Of a stretch of DNA of 64,000 bases, positions 7,247 to 15,528 are shown in pieces (position 1 is the first letter of the stretch; each line of letters starts with the position of its first letter). The DNA is taken from contig NZ_JODC01000001.1 in the NCBI RefSeq assembly GCF_000720765.1, positions 434,001 through 498,000 on the forward strand, given 5' to 3'. The translations under genes were made by a program, and so were the position numbers. Source of the DNA: Streptomyces sp. NRRL S-646. GTDB taxonomy: Bacteria > Actinomycetota > Actinomycetes > Streptomycetales > Streptomycetaceae. The notes beneath the pieces are model-generated. The model worked only from the letters and a program-made list of their open reading frames with translations. It was not told the origin of the DNA and ran no database searches.

Positions 7247-9775
7247 CTAGGCGGCGGATGCCTGGGCCAGCGCCGTCACCTCGGTGGCGCTCAGCGTCCT
7301 GCCGTACACCCGGAAGTCGTCGACCGCTCCCTTCAGATACGGATCGGCGTACTGGGACCTGCCGACGTACCCGGCGCGGATGTGGTTGCCGAAGTGGCGC
7401 GGCTCCACGGTGACGCTCGCGTTCCGGCCGGCCTCGGCGCCGTCGACGTACAGGACGGCGGTCCCGCCGCCGTACGTCACCGCCACGTGCACCCACCGGC
7501 CGGCGGGCAGCGGGTCGGCATCGATGCGCTGCTCGCCGCCCGCGCCGCCGGCGGTGATCGCATACCGCAGGGTGCCGTCGCCGCTGAGCGGGGTCAGGAA
7601 CAGGTTGGCGGTGACGCCGGTGCCGACGTCGAAGATCCTGCTCCAGGCGCCCGGCTGCCCGTCCAGTCGAACCCAGGTGGCGAGGGAGTAGGCGGAGGCG
7701 CCCGCCAACAGGTCATCGGCGAGGACGACATGGCCGTCCGTGCCGTCCAGGGACACGGCGCCGCCGAGCCGGCCGGACGCCAGCCATGAGGCGCCGCCCA
7801 CCAGTTGGGCCGCCTTGCCGTTGCCGGTCGCGTCGGCCGCGGTCGTGCCCGAGGCCTCGTCGAAGCGGTGCCACGCGGCGAACGCCGGGGGAGGGGGCGG
7901 GGGTGCGCCCGTGAGCCAGTACACCGAATAGTGCTGGTGGTGGACGCGGGCGATCGGCAGCAGGGTCACCGCCTCGCCGTCGGCGCGGGCGGTGAACCGC
8001 AGCGGGTTCGACGACGCCTGCTGTACGGAGCTCACGTCGAGGCGGGGCAGCGAGGAGTTCGCCCGGTCGCCGTACGCTCCCGCCAGGACCACCGGGCCGT
8101 GCAGCACCGCCTGCACATCGGGGTCGTCGGGGGTCGCCTCGACGGTCGTACGCATCGGCAGGGACACCTCGACCCGGTCGCCGGTGCGCCAGGCACGGTC
8201 CAGGGCGAGCCAGGTCCCAGGCTTCGGGCGGTCGGGCAGCGCACGGCCGTTGAGGGTGGCGCGGGAGTCGGAGGCCCAGGACGGGATACGGATCCGCAGC
8301 CGGTGCGTGGCCTGCCCGGCGGTCACCGTCAACGTGGTGGTGGAGCTGTCGGGGAAGCCGGTGGTCTGCCGCCATGTGATGCCCTGCTCGCGCCACACGA
8401 CCCGCGACGGGACGAACAGGTTGACCAGCAGATCGCGGTCGTCGTGCGAGTAGATCGTGTCGGCGAACTTGGCGTGCGTCTCCATGCCCGTGCCGTGGTC
8501 GCAGGAGAAGTTGTCGTAGTCGGTGGAGTAGGCGTTCGGGTCGGTGCCCATGAAGGACGGCTGGCGCTTGAACGAACCGGGCGCGAGACCGGTGTAGTAG
8601 ATGTTGAAGCCGTGTGCGGAGTCCGGGTCCTGCTCGCCCAGCATCTGGTTGAACAGGGTGCGTTCGTAGTAGTCGAGCAGGTCGGTGCGGTCCGGCGTGT
8701 GGAAGTGCAGCAGCCGGGTCAGCTTCAGCATGTTGTAGCTGTTGCAGTTCTCGCAGGTGCTGTCGGACAACTGCCCGGCGACGACGTCCGGTTCGTGGAA
8801 GGCCTCGCCGTTGCTGTTGCCGCCGATGACGTACGAGTGGTGGCCGGTGACGATCTGCCAGAAGTTCGCGGCGATGGTGCGGTACCGCTCGGGCCGGCCC
8901 TCCTCCCACAGCCGCAGCGCGCCGACCATCTTCGGGATCTGGGTGTTGGCGTGCAGACCGGCGAGCTGGTCCTCCCCCCGCGCCAGCGGGTCGAAGACCC
9001 GGGCGTGCGTGAAGCGCTCGGCGACCTCGAGCCACTTGGCGTCCCCGGTGAGGGCGTGCAGATCGGCGAGCACGTCGTTCATGCCGCCGAACTCGGTCTC
9101 CAGCACCCGCTGCATCTGCTCGTACGACAGCTTCGCCGTGCGTGCGTCGACCCACCCGGCCTGCCGGAGCACCACGTCCAGCGCCTGGTCGTTGCCGGCC
9201 AGCCGGTACTGCTCGACCAGCCCGGCCATGACCTTGTGGATCGTGTAGTACGGCGCCCATACGCCGGTCCCGCCCTCCAGCCGGTCGAAGAAGCTCTCCG
9301 GGAAGGCGGACAGATATCCTTTGCCGAACCCGGCGGCGGGCGAAGCGGCCTGGCACTTGGCGAGTTCGGCGACGAGAGTGCGGCCCTTGTCGCGCAGAGT
9401 GGTCTCACCGGTGCCTGCATGGGCGAGGGCGAGCCCGGAGAGCAGATGGCCGGTGGAGTGGCCGCGCAGCTCCACGCTGGGCCCCTCCCAGCCGCCGCAG
9501 GGCTGGGCGCTGCTGGGCAGGCCGACGTTGGTGCGGAAGGTGTGCAGCAGCCGGTCGAGGTCGACGAAGCGCAGATAGGCCGAGTTGCGGCGCTGGTTGT
9601 CCCGGAAAGGACTGTCCAGCAGGGTCACCTCGGTGAGCGGGAAGGGCCGCACGGTTGTGGCAGCGGCCCGGGCGGCTCCGGTGGCGGCGTGCGCGCTCCC
9701 CGCGCCGGTGAGGGCGAGGGCCGAGGCGGTTCCGGTGGCCGTGAGGAACTGGCGTCTGCCGAGGGGTGGGGTCAT
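7247..9775 (-). CDS. Tat-exported GH127-type (DUF1680) beta-L-arabinofuranosidase-like protein with LamG domain
   Basis: 842 residues from ATG 9775, with GGAGGA eight bases upstream; longer in-frame starts lack this spacing. The N-terminus is a Tat signal (GRRQFLTATG, Ala-rich core, AHA cleavage region). Residues about 40-640 form the alpha/alpha-toroid DUF1680 domain: 'GHSTGHLLSGLALAHA', 'GGMNDVLADLHALTGD', and the Cys/Glu cluster CENCNSYNMLKL, where GH127 enzymes place the catalytic Cys. The last 210 residues, after a Pro-rich linker, form a LamG/concanavalin-like carbohydrate-binding domain. It probably trims arabinose-containing plant polysaccharides outside the cell. It is a single-gene unit. 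Confidence 0.85.
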   Translation of the reverse strand: MTPPLGRRQFLTATGTASALALTGAGSAHAATGAARAAATTVRPFPLTEVTLLDSPFRDNQRRNSAYLRFVDLDRLLHTFRTNVGLPSSAQPCGGWEGPSVELRGHSTGHLLSGLALAHAGTGETTLRDKGRTLVAELAKCQAASPAAGFGKGYLSAFPESFFDRLEGGTGVWAPYYTIHKVMAGLVEQYRLAGNDQALDVVLRQAGWVDARTAKLSYEQMQRVLETEFGGMNDVLADLHALTGDAKWLEVAERFTHARVFDPLARGEDQLAGLHANTQIPKMVGALRLWEEGRPERYRTIAANFWQIVTGHHSYVIGGNSNGEAFHEPDVVAGQLSDSTCENCNSYNMLKLTRLLHFHTPDRTDLLDYYERTLFNQMLGEQDPDSAHGFNIYYTGLAPGSFKRQPSFMGTDPNAYSTDYDNFSCDHGTGMETHAKFADTIYSHDDRDLLVNLFVPSRVVWREQGITWRQTTGFPDSSTTTLTVTAGQATHRLRIRIPSWASDSRATLNGRALPDRPKPGTWLALDRAWRTGDRVEVSLPMRTTVEATPDDPDVQAVLHGPVVLAGAYGDRANSSLPRLDVSSVQQASSNPLRFTARADGEAVTLLPIARVHHQHYSVYWLTGAPPPPPPAFAAWHRFDEASGTTAADATGNGKAAQLVGGASWLASGRLGGAVSLDGTDGHVVLADDLLAGASAYSLATWVRLDGQPGAWSRIFDVGTGVTANLFLTPLSGDGTLRYAITAGGAGGEQRIDADPLPAGRWVHVAVTYGGGTAVLYVDGAEAGRNASVTVEPRHFGNHIRAGYVGRSQYADPYLKGAVDDFRVYGRTLSATEVTALAQASAA

Positions 9776-9934
9776 GACCAAGGTCCTCCGCATGTCGAAG
9801 AGCCGGGGCGGCGGTGTCCCTCCGTCGCCCGCTCTTGTTCGAAATGACGAATGTTGTGCGACATGCTGTGCGGAGGACACGCTATGCGGCTGCCGTGTGA
9901 TGTCAACAGTGCCTGGAGAGGCGGAAGTTGCCTT

Positions 9935-10849
9935 TCACCGAGCGCGAGATCCTTCCCCGATCACCCGCGTGATCTCGCGGGTGATCCGCAGGATGCCGGG
10001 GGAGCGTACCGGGCACGGCTTGGGCGTCGGTGTCGTGGGCGCCAGACAGAAGTGCAGGTAGTCCTTGCCGTAGTGGAGGGCGGTGCGGTCGGAGGACGGC
10101 TGGGTGCAGTAGTCGGGGTGTGCGCGCTCGTACGCCGTGCACGGCAGGTACTGGGACCAGGTATAGCGGGCCCTGGCGGGACTCACCGTGGCGCCCGCGT
10201 CGGCGACCAGGTCGCCCGAGGCGGCGGCCTGCTTCTCGTACATCTCGTTCACGCGCCGCACCCGGTCCGGGGTGATCGGGTCGGGACCCTGCAGCACCCA
10301 CACGATCCGCGGGCGCTTGGTTCCGCCCGCCGCCGCGATCTGCTCGGTGAGCCGGCGCAGGTCGGCCTTGTAGCGGGTGAAGTACTTCTGCTGCGAGGCG
10401 TTGTAGGTGATCCCGTCCATGCACCACGTGTAGCCCCACGCGTTGCCCCAGAACTGCATGACCACATAGTCCGGATGCTGCGCACGGACCAGCGCGGCCG
10501 CCTTGTCCGCGTCCGGCACCAGCGACTTCGCCCCGGTGCCCTCCAGGTAGTCGCACAGGGTGGTGCCCGAGTACGGAGCACTCGTGTACTTGGCCTTCAG
10601 GGCGCGGCGCAGCTCCTGCCCCAGGACGTTCTGGGCCTCCATCGCGAGCGAGTCCCCGAGGTACAGCACGCGCGGCGCCACGGCAGGGGCGCTCGGGGAG
10701 GCCGGGGCCTGCTGATGGGTCGTCGATGCCGACGCTCCGGGTACGGCGGGGGAGGGCGGCGCCTCCTGCGGGCCGGACGACGGGTCGCCGCACGCGCCGA
10801 GCAGCAGCACTCCGGTCAGCAGCATCCCCACGATCCACGGCTTCCGCAT
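9935..10849 (-). CDS. SGNH/GDSL-family lipoprotein
   Basis: 304 residues from ATG 10849. A lipoprotein signal peptide ends at the lipobox LLGAC (Cys20), followed by a Pro/Ser/Ala-rich linker to about residue 58. The SGNH domain begins with block I 'RVLYLGDSLAMEAQ'. A conserved 'WGNAWGYTWCMDG' segment and six or more Cys residues suggest disulfides. The usual block V Asp-x-x-His appears only as 'GKDYLHFC', so catalytic assignment is not certain. Families of this kind include extracytoplasmic esterases and O-acyltransferase partners. It is followed, 81 bases before its start on the minus strand, by the hybrid kinase stop, so it could be last in the two-component operon. Confidence 0.75.
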   Translation of the reverse strand: MRKPWIVGMLLTGVLLLGACGDPSSGPQEAPPSPAVPGASASTTHQQAPASPSAPAVAPRVLYLGDSLAMEAQNVLGQELRRALKAKYTSAPYSGTTLCDYLEGTGAKSLVPDADKAAALVRAQHPDYVVMQFWGNAWGYTWCMDGITYNASQQKYFTRYKADLRRLTEQIAAAGGTKRPRIVWVLQGPDPITPDRVRRVNEMYEKQAAASGDLVADAGATVSPARARYTWSQYLPCTAYERAHPDYCTQPSSDRTALHYGKDYLHFCLAPTTPTPKPCPVRSPGILRITREITRVIGEGSRAR

Positions 10850-10930
10850 ACGGCAACTCCAGCCCCGGCAACCGAAAACGGCTCCTAGGCAAGCACAGGC
10901 AGGCCCAAGGCGGAAGACACGGGGGTGAGT

Positions 10931-12601
10931 TCAGGCGTCGTCCGGCCGCTGCAGCCGCTCGAGGAGGTCCAGCAGCTCGGTCAGCGGCAGCGGTTTGGCG
11001 AGGTGGGCGTCGAACCCGGCTGCCCGCGACCGGGAACGGTCGGTGCCCCGGCTGAACCCGGACACCGCGATCAGGCGCAGCTTGTCGCCGCCGGGCCGCG
11101 CCCGTAGGGCCCGTGCGACCGCGTAGCCGTCGATGTCCGGCAGACCCAGGTCGCACAGGACGGCGTCGAAGGTGTGGGCCTCGGTGGCGGTGAGGGCGTC
11201 CTGGCCCGTGTGCACCGCCGTGACCCGGTGGCCCTGGCGTTCCAGCAGGGTGTGGTAGGTGGCGGCCAGGTCCGCGTTGTCCTCGACGATCAGGAGGGAC
11301 AGCCGGCGAGGAGAGCTGTGGACGGCCGGCGGCCGGGACGGGCGCGGGCTCACGGCGTCGGTCGTCGGCAGCAGCACCGTGAAGATGGCGCCCTTGCCCG
11401 GCCCGTCGCTGTGCGCGGAGATGCGGCCGCCGTGCAGTTCCACCACCGTCCGCGCCACCGCGAGCCCGAGCCCCAGGCCCTCGGGGGTGTCAGGACCGGC
11501 GGGAGCGGCCCGCATGAACACCCCGAACAGCTCCTCGGCCTGGGCGGGGGAGAAGCCGATACCGTCGTCCCGCACGGTCAGCCGGGCCTGCCCGTCGGCG
11601 GCCGTCAGACCCACCTCGGTGCGGCCGCCCGGCCGGGTGTACTTCAGCGCGTTCGACAGCAGGTTCGTCAGCACCTGGGCCAGCCGCAGCCGGTCGCAGT
11701 CCACCATGACCGGCTCCTCGGGGAGGACGACGGCCAGCGTGCGGCCCTCGTGCCCGAACAGGCCCCGGATGTCGGCGCACGCACCGTGCACGACGGACCG
11801 CACGTCGACCGGATCGCACACCAGCTCCAGCCGCCCGGTGACCGCGCGCGTGCCGTCCAGCAGGTCGTTGCTCATCCGTGCCAGTGTGCTCAGCTGCCGT
11901 TCCAGGACGGAGAGCGCCGGATGGCCCTCCGGCATGTCGAGGGCCAGCAGCTCCGTGGCCGCGGTGGCAGCCGCGAGGGGGTTGCGCAGCTCGTGCGAGA
12001 GCGTCGCGATGAACCGGTCCTTGGCCTGCTGCTCCTCCCGCAGCCTGCGGCCCGCCGCGTCCAGTTCGTGATTGGCCCGGCTCAGCTGCTCGTTGACCTC
12101 GCGGATCTCCCGGGCCCGTACGAACAGGTCGATCTCCATGCCCTCGGCGCGCATCTCCGCCTCGGCGACGGCCCGCTGCTGCTCCCGCCCCACCCGCCGC
12201 AGCTGCACGAACTCGGTGACGTCCTCGACCCGGTGAATGATGTAGCGCACCTGCCCGTCGTCACCGAGCACCGGCGTGTTGACCGGGCTCCAGTACCGCT
12301 CGGTGAACGCGCCCTCCTTGCCCGCCGGGATGTCGTAGCGCTGCAGCGCCATCGTGTCCGTGCGGCGGCTCGACACCACCGTCTGGAGCGAACGGCGCAG
12401 ATTGGCGACGCCGTCGGCCGACGGGTCGTCCGGGTTGTCGGGGAACACGTCGAAGACGGGGCGGCCGACGATGCTCCGCTCCGTGCGGGTCGCCGTGAGG
12501 TAGGCGCGGTTGACCTCGACGATCGTGAAGTCGGGGCTGAGGATGAGCAGCGGGGAGAGCGTCGCGGCGAACAGGCTCCGGAAGTCCGGCGCATCGGACA
12601 T
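10931..12601 (-). CDS. Hybrid sensor histidine kinase (PAS-HisKA-HATPase-receiver)
   Basis: 556 residues from ATG 12601; the larger open frame upstream is a shadow of the response regulator. A PAS domain occupies about 8-130. A coiled-coil linker (about 135-195) leads to HisKA with phospho-accepting His203 in ATLSHELRNPLAA. The HATPase domain has an N-box 'LLSNALKYT', G1 'VRDDGIGF' and G2 'GLGLGLAVA'. A receiver domain fills the C-terminus, with Asp in 'VLCDLGLPDIDG'. No membrane helix is present, so it senses a cytoplasmic signal through PAS. It is downstream of the response regulator gene with a 29-base gap, so the two are probably cotranscribed. Confidence 0.9.
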   Translation of the reverse strand: MSDAPDFRSLFAATLSPLLILSPDFTIVEVNRAYLTATRTERSIVGRPVFDVFPDNPDDPSADGVANLRRSLQTVVSSRRTDTMALQRYDIPAGKEGAFTERYWSPVNTPVLGDDGQVRYIIHRVEDVTEFVQLRRVGREQQRAVAEAEMRAEGMEIDLFVRAREIREVNEQLSRANHELDAAGRRLREEQQAKDRFIATLSHELRNPLAAATAATELLALDMPEGHPALSVLERQLSTLARMSNDLLDGTRAVTGRLELVCDPVDVRSVVHGACADIRGLFGHEGRTLAVVLPEEPVMVDCDRLRLAQVLTNLLSNALKYTRPGGRTEVGLTAADGQARLTVRDDGIGFSPAQAEELFGVFMRAAPAGPDTPEGLGLGLAVARTVVELHGGRISAHSDGPGKGAIFTVLLPTTDAVSPRPSRPPAVHSSPRRLSLLIVEDNADLAATYHTLLERQGHRVTAVHTGQDALTATEAHTFDAVLCDLGLPDIDGYAVARALRARPGGDKLRLIAVSGFSRGTDRSRSRAAGFDAHLAKPLPLTELLDLLERLQRPDDA

Positions 12602-12630
12602 GGTCGGACCTCCGCGGCCGAAGCGGTGAC

Positions 12631-13305
12631 TCAGGGGTCGAGGCGGTAGCCGTAGCCGCGGACGGTGGTGATCCGTGGCGCCGGTGCGGGCAGGCCGGCG
12701 AGCTTGCCGCGCAGCCGGTACACGTGCTCCACCACGGTCGCGGCCTGCTGCCAGGACGTGCCCCAGATCCGCTCCAGCAGCTGTTCCGCCGAGAACACCC
12801 GGCCCGGTGCGGCGGCCAGCATCTCCAGCAGCGCGTACTCCTTGGGGCGCAGCATCAGCTGGACACCGTCGACGGACGCCAGGCGGGCGGCGGAGTCGAT
12901 GCGCAGTGCGCCGACCTGGAGCACGCTCGGCATCTCGGGCGGCTGCGAGCGGCGCAGCACGGCGTGGATACGGGCCACCAGTTCCCGCTGCGAGAACGGC
13001 TTGACCAGGTAGTCGTCCGCACCGATCTCCAGGCCCGCCACCCGGTCGGCCTCGGCGCCGCGCCCCGTCACGACGATGACCGGCAGCCGGCTGGTGGACC
13101 GCAGCGCCCGCAGCAGCTCGAGGCCGCTGCCGTCCGGCAGTCCCAGATCGAGAACGGCGAGGTCGATACCGCCCTCGTACAGGGCGGCCTTGCCGGCGCG
13201 CGCGTCCATGGCCCAGGTGACCGTGAAGCCCGCGCGCTCCAGATAGGAACGGCACATCAGTGCGAAGTCGGGGTCGTCCTCGATCAGAGCGAGGTGCGGT
13301 CGCAT
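12631..13305 (-). CDS. OmpR/PhoB-family response regulator
   Basis: 224 residues from ATG 13305. The receiver domain (1-120) has acidic residues D10-D11, phospho-acceptor D53 in VLDLGLPDGS, Thr in 'VVTGRG' and Lys in 'YLVKPF'. A winged-helix DNA-binding domain (about 130-224) ends with 'VVEHVYRLRGKLAG' and 'TTVRGYGYRL'. It is the first gene of an operon with the hybrid kinase. Its target genes cannot be told from the sequence; nearby candidates are the SGNH lipoprotein downstream. Confidence 0.92.
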   Translation of the reverse strand: MRPHLALIEDDPDFALMCRSYLERAGFTVTWAMDARAGKAALYEGGIDLAVLDLGLPDGSGLELLRALRSTSRLPVIVVTGRGAEADRVAGLEIGADDYLVKPFSQRELVARIHAVLRRSQPPEMPSVLQVGALRIDSAARLASVDGVQLMLRPKEYALLEMLAAAPGRVFSAEQLLERIWGTSWQQAATVVEHVYRLRGKLAGLPAPAPRITTVRGYGYRLDP

Positions 13306-13434
13306 GCCGCATCACCCGAACTGTCTGGCGTCCGCCCGTTGTGCCGCTGGTGAGCGGGCGTTGATGCCCCGACCATGTGGTGAAGGTAGAACAGTAATTG
13401 CCCACGGTTCAAGGGGGAGCCGCTCGGGGGGGTT

Positions 13435-13491
13435 CCGGCACGGGCTCGTGCGATGCGGGGATGCCGCATTGATCGCACAGGCCCGTGCCGG
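13435..13491. terminator. 57-bp imperfect cruciform downstream of the 2-MIB operon
   Basis: Outer arms CCGGCACGGGC (13435-13445) and GCCCGTGCCGG (13481-13491) are perfect complements. Inside them GTGCGAT/ATCGCAC and GCGG/CCGC also pair, giving a long stem. It begins 48 bases past the methyltransferase stop and is the obvious transcript end for the shell-cyclase-methyltransferase operon. It is also upstream of the response regulator promoter and could insulate the two units. Confidence 0.65.
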
Positions 13492-13538
13492 TACGTGCGC
13501 CCCGGAGCGCGTGGGCGTCTACGGCGTGACCGCTGGGA

Positions 13539-14417
13539 TCACACCCGGTCGGCTGCGATCAGCAGATACTGGAAACTGCCGTTCTTGTACGCGGTCAAAA
13601 ACGTGTCCTCGATGCCCGTGACCAGGTGGTCTGCCTGCCGTCGCAGCTCCCAGTAGGGGATGGCGTCGGCCGTGAGGTCCTGTACGTGGACGGGGACGAG
13701 ACGGTGGCGGGCCATCGCCCGGAAGTACTCCGAGCGCGGGTGGATTTCGCAGATGTAGTGGGCGTTGATCTGGGACACCTCGCGGGACGTCCGCCCGTAG
13801 GTGTCGTTGTAGCAGCCGGTGACCACCACATAGCGCCCGCCGCGGCGCAGCAGCCGGGAGTGCTCGGCGAACAGCAGCTCCAGCTCGACGTACATGGTCG
13901 ACTCGTTGTTCCACGACGCCGCGTACGCGCCGGTCGCGAAGCCGGTGTCCAGCATGTTGCGGTGGTGGTAGCGCACCTGGGTGTCGATGCCCCGCTTGCG
14001 GGCCTGCTCGCCCGCGAACGCGGCCTGCTTGGCGGAGATCGTCACGCCGTCCGCATGGCAGCCGTAGCGCAGATGCGCCACCACACTGCCGCCGCCGCGC
14101 CCGCAGCCGGCGTCGAAGACGCGGTCGGTGGTGGAGAGCGGGCCGAGGTGACCGGCGAGGAGTTCCGCCTGGGCGTGTTCCAGGCGGTGCAGTTCGGTGG
14201 TGATACGTCCCCGCCGCAGGTCGGGGTCGGGCTCGTCGAGCACGGTCCAGTCGACGTCGCCGACGCCGTAGTGGTGGTGATAGAGGTCGTCGATCTTGCC
14301 GAGTTCGAGGTTGACCGGGTTCTCCTCGGCGTTCCAGTAGTCCGCGACGCGGTTCTGGTACGTGGACTGGGTCGGCACCGGTGCCGCCTTGGTGTCGGCG
14401 TGGGGGGCGATGGTCAA
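13539..14417 (-). CDS. Geranyl diphosphate 2-C-methyltransferase
   Basis: 292 residues from TTG 14417, with GAGGAG six bases upstream; no better start exists. It has the SAM-binding motif 'VFDAGCGRGGGS' (about 100-111) and post-motif 'GVTISAKQAAFAGEQARKRG' of the cyclopropane-synthase-like methyltransferase fold. The aromatic 'SWNNESTMYVELE' segment is in the active-site region. By family knowledge it methylates C2 of geranyl diphosphate, making 2-methyl-GPP, the substrate of 2-methylisoborneol synthase. Length equals the characterised S. coelicolor enzyme as I remember it. It is 47 bases after the cyclase stop, third gene of the operon. Confidence 0.93.
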   Translation of the reverse strand: MTIAPHADTKAAPVPTQSTYQNRVADYWNAEENPVNLELGKIDDLYHHHYGVGDVDWTVLDEPDPDLRRGRITTELHRLEHAQAELLAGHLGPLSTTDRVFDAGCGRGGGSVVAHLRYGCHADGVTISAKQAAFAGEQARKRGIDTQVRYHHRNMLDTGFATGAYAASWNNESTMYVELELLFAEHSRLLRRGGRYVVVTGCYNDTYGRTSREVSQINAHYICEIHPRSEYFRAMARHRLVPVHVQDLTADAIPYWELRRQADHLVTGIEDTFLTAYKNGSFQYLLIAADRV

Positions 14418-14464
14418 CTAGGACTCCTCGTGATACGTCTGACGGAATGTCAGCAGTGCTGGTG

Positions 14465-15514
14465 CTACCAGTAGTTGGGCAGGTGGTAGCGGTGGGTGTT
14501 GGTGGCGTGCCACTCGTGGTTGCCGGCCACCCAGTCGGACAGGCCCCGGGCGTAGCGCTCCACGAGGGGTGAGGTGGCGGACAGGAGGGCGGACTCGTCC
14601 TCGAACGCGGTCATGATCTCGTTGTGGATCTCGACGGCCTTCAGATAGCCGGCTTTCAGCCCACACCGCTCGTTGGCGGCGACGACCTGCGGGAGATTGA
14701 GGTGGGTGGGGTCGCTCGCCAGCTCCTTGGTGAAGGAGTACAGGTCGTTGACGATGGTGGTGGCGTTGCCGGCGAGTGCGGTGATGCGCTGGATCTCCGG
14801 ACGGGCGTAGACCGCCTCGGGCAGCTCGTAGCCGTCCACGGCGTCGACGATCGAAAGGCAGGGGCGGAAGTTGTTGAACTGCCGCATCACCAGGTACTCC
14901 CACACCTGCGGCACATACCGGACCTCCGCCCACGCGGCCTCGCCGAGATAGCCGAGGTGCAGCCGCGCCATGTCGTGCAGGAGCCGGTCGGTCTGGCTGG
15001 GGGTGGCGACGGCGGCGTAGTGCTTCATCGCCCAGTGGTACGAGCGCAGCGGTCCGTCGGCCTGCACTCCGTGCGCCCACTGGTCCTGCAGCGCGGGTGT
15101 GGTGTGGAAGGGGTCGAGCGCCGACTGGGCCAGGACCAGGCGGCCGCCGAGGCCGCGGCGGGCGCCGCCCCTGCCCTCGTCCTCCTCGCAGTAGCAGTTG
15201 TCGAGGAGGTTCTCCGCCAGGAGGAACTTGCCGGCTGCGGTGAGGCGTTCGAAGTCGGCCGCCGCCGGATGCTGGAGCACCACGGCCCGGCCGAACTGGA
15301 ACCCCGAGAAGTCGCCCGACCACGCCTTCGGGAACAGGTCGAGGCGGTGGGCCCAGGCCTCCAGCCTGCGGTCGACCTCCTCGACCTTCGCCGGGTCGGC
15401 GGGGGCGACCTGCCGGTACCTGAGCCCGGGGATCGCGCCGCCGCGCCGGGTGCGCACGGTGCGGACCAGGTTGGGCGGCCCGGGCAGTGAGGACGAGGAA
15501 GCGGGCGTGCTCAT
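14465..15514 (-). CDS. 2-Methylisoborneol synthase-type terpene cyclase, encapsulin cargo
   Basis: 349 residues from ATG 15514, eight bases after AGGGTGG. An ATG at 15532, overlapping the shell gene stop as ATGA, is an alternative adding six residues. The class I terpene cyclase signature NSE motif is NDLYSFTKE (256-264). The acidic motif reads D105-N-C-Y-C-E-E-D112; characterised 2-MIB synthases as I recall have DDCYCED, so one Asp is replaced by Asn. The N-terminal extension is only about 30 Ser/Pro/Gly-rich residues, short compared with the long disordered leaders known to load this enzyme into encapsulins. Product is probably 2-methylisoborneol, with a 2-methylenebornane-like product possible. 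Confidence 0.88.
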   Translation of the reverse strand: MSTPASSSSLPGPPNLVRTVRTRRGGAIPGLRYRQVAPADPAKVEEVDRRLEAWAHRLDLFPKAWSGDFSGFQFGRAVVLQHPAAADFERLTAAGKFLLAENLLDNCYCEEDEGRGGARRGLGGRLVLAQSALDPFHTTPALQDQWAHGVQADGPLRSYHWAMKHYAAVATPSQTDRLLHDMARLHLGYLGEAAWAEVRYVPQVWEYLVMRQFNNFRPCLSIVDAVDGYELPEAVYARPEIQRITALAGNATTIVNDLYSFTKELASDPTHLNLPQVVAANERCGLKAGYLKAVEIHNEIMTAFEDESALLSATSPLVERYARGLSDWVAGNHEWHATNTHRYHLPNYW

Positions 15515-15528
15515 TCCGTGTTCCACCC

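Noticed and set aside
10931..13405. One large hybrid kinase including the response regulator region
   Set aside because: The upstream part of the frame is Arg/Gly/Pro-rich shadow sequence of the response regulator gene, which is complete in another frame.
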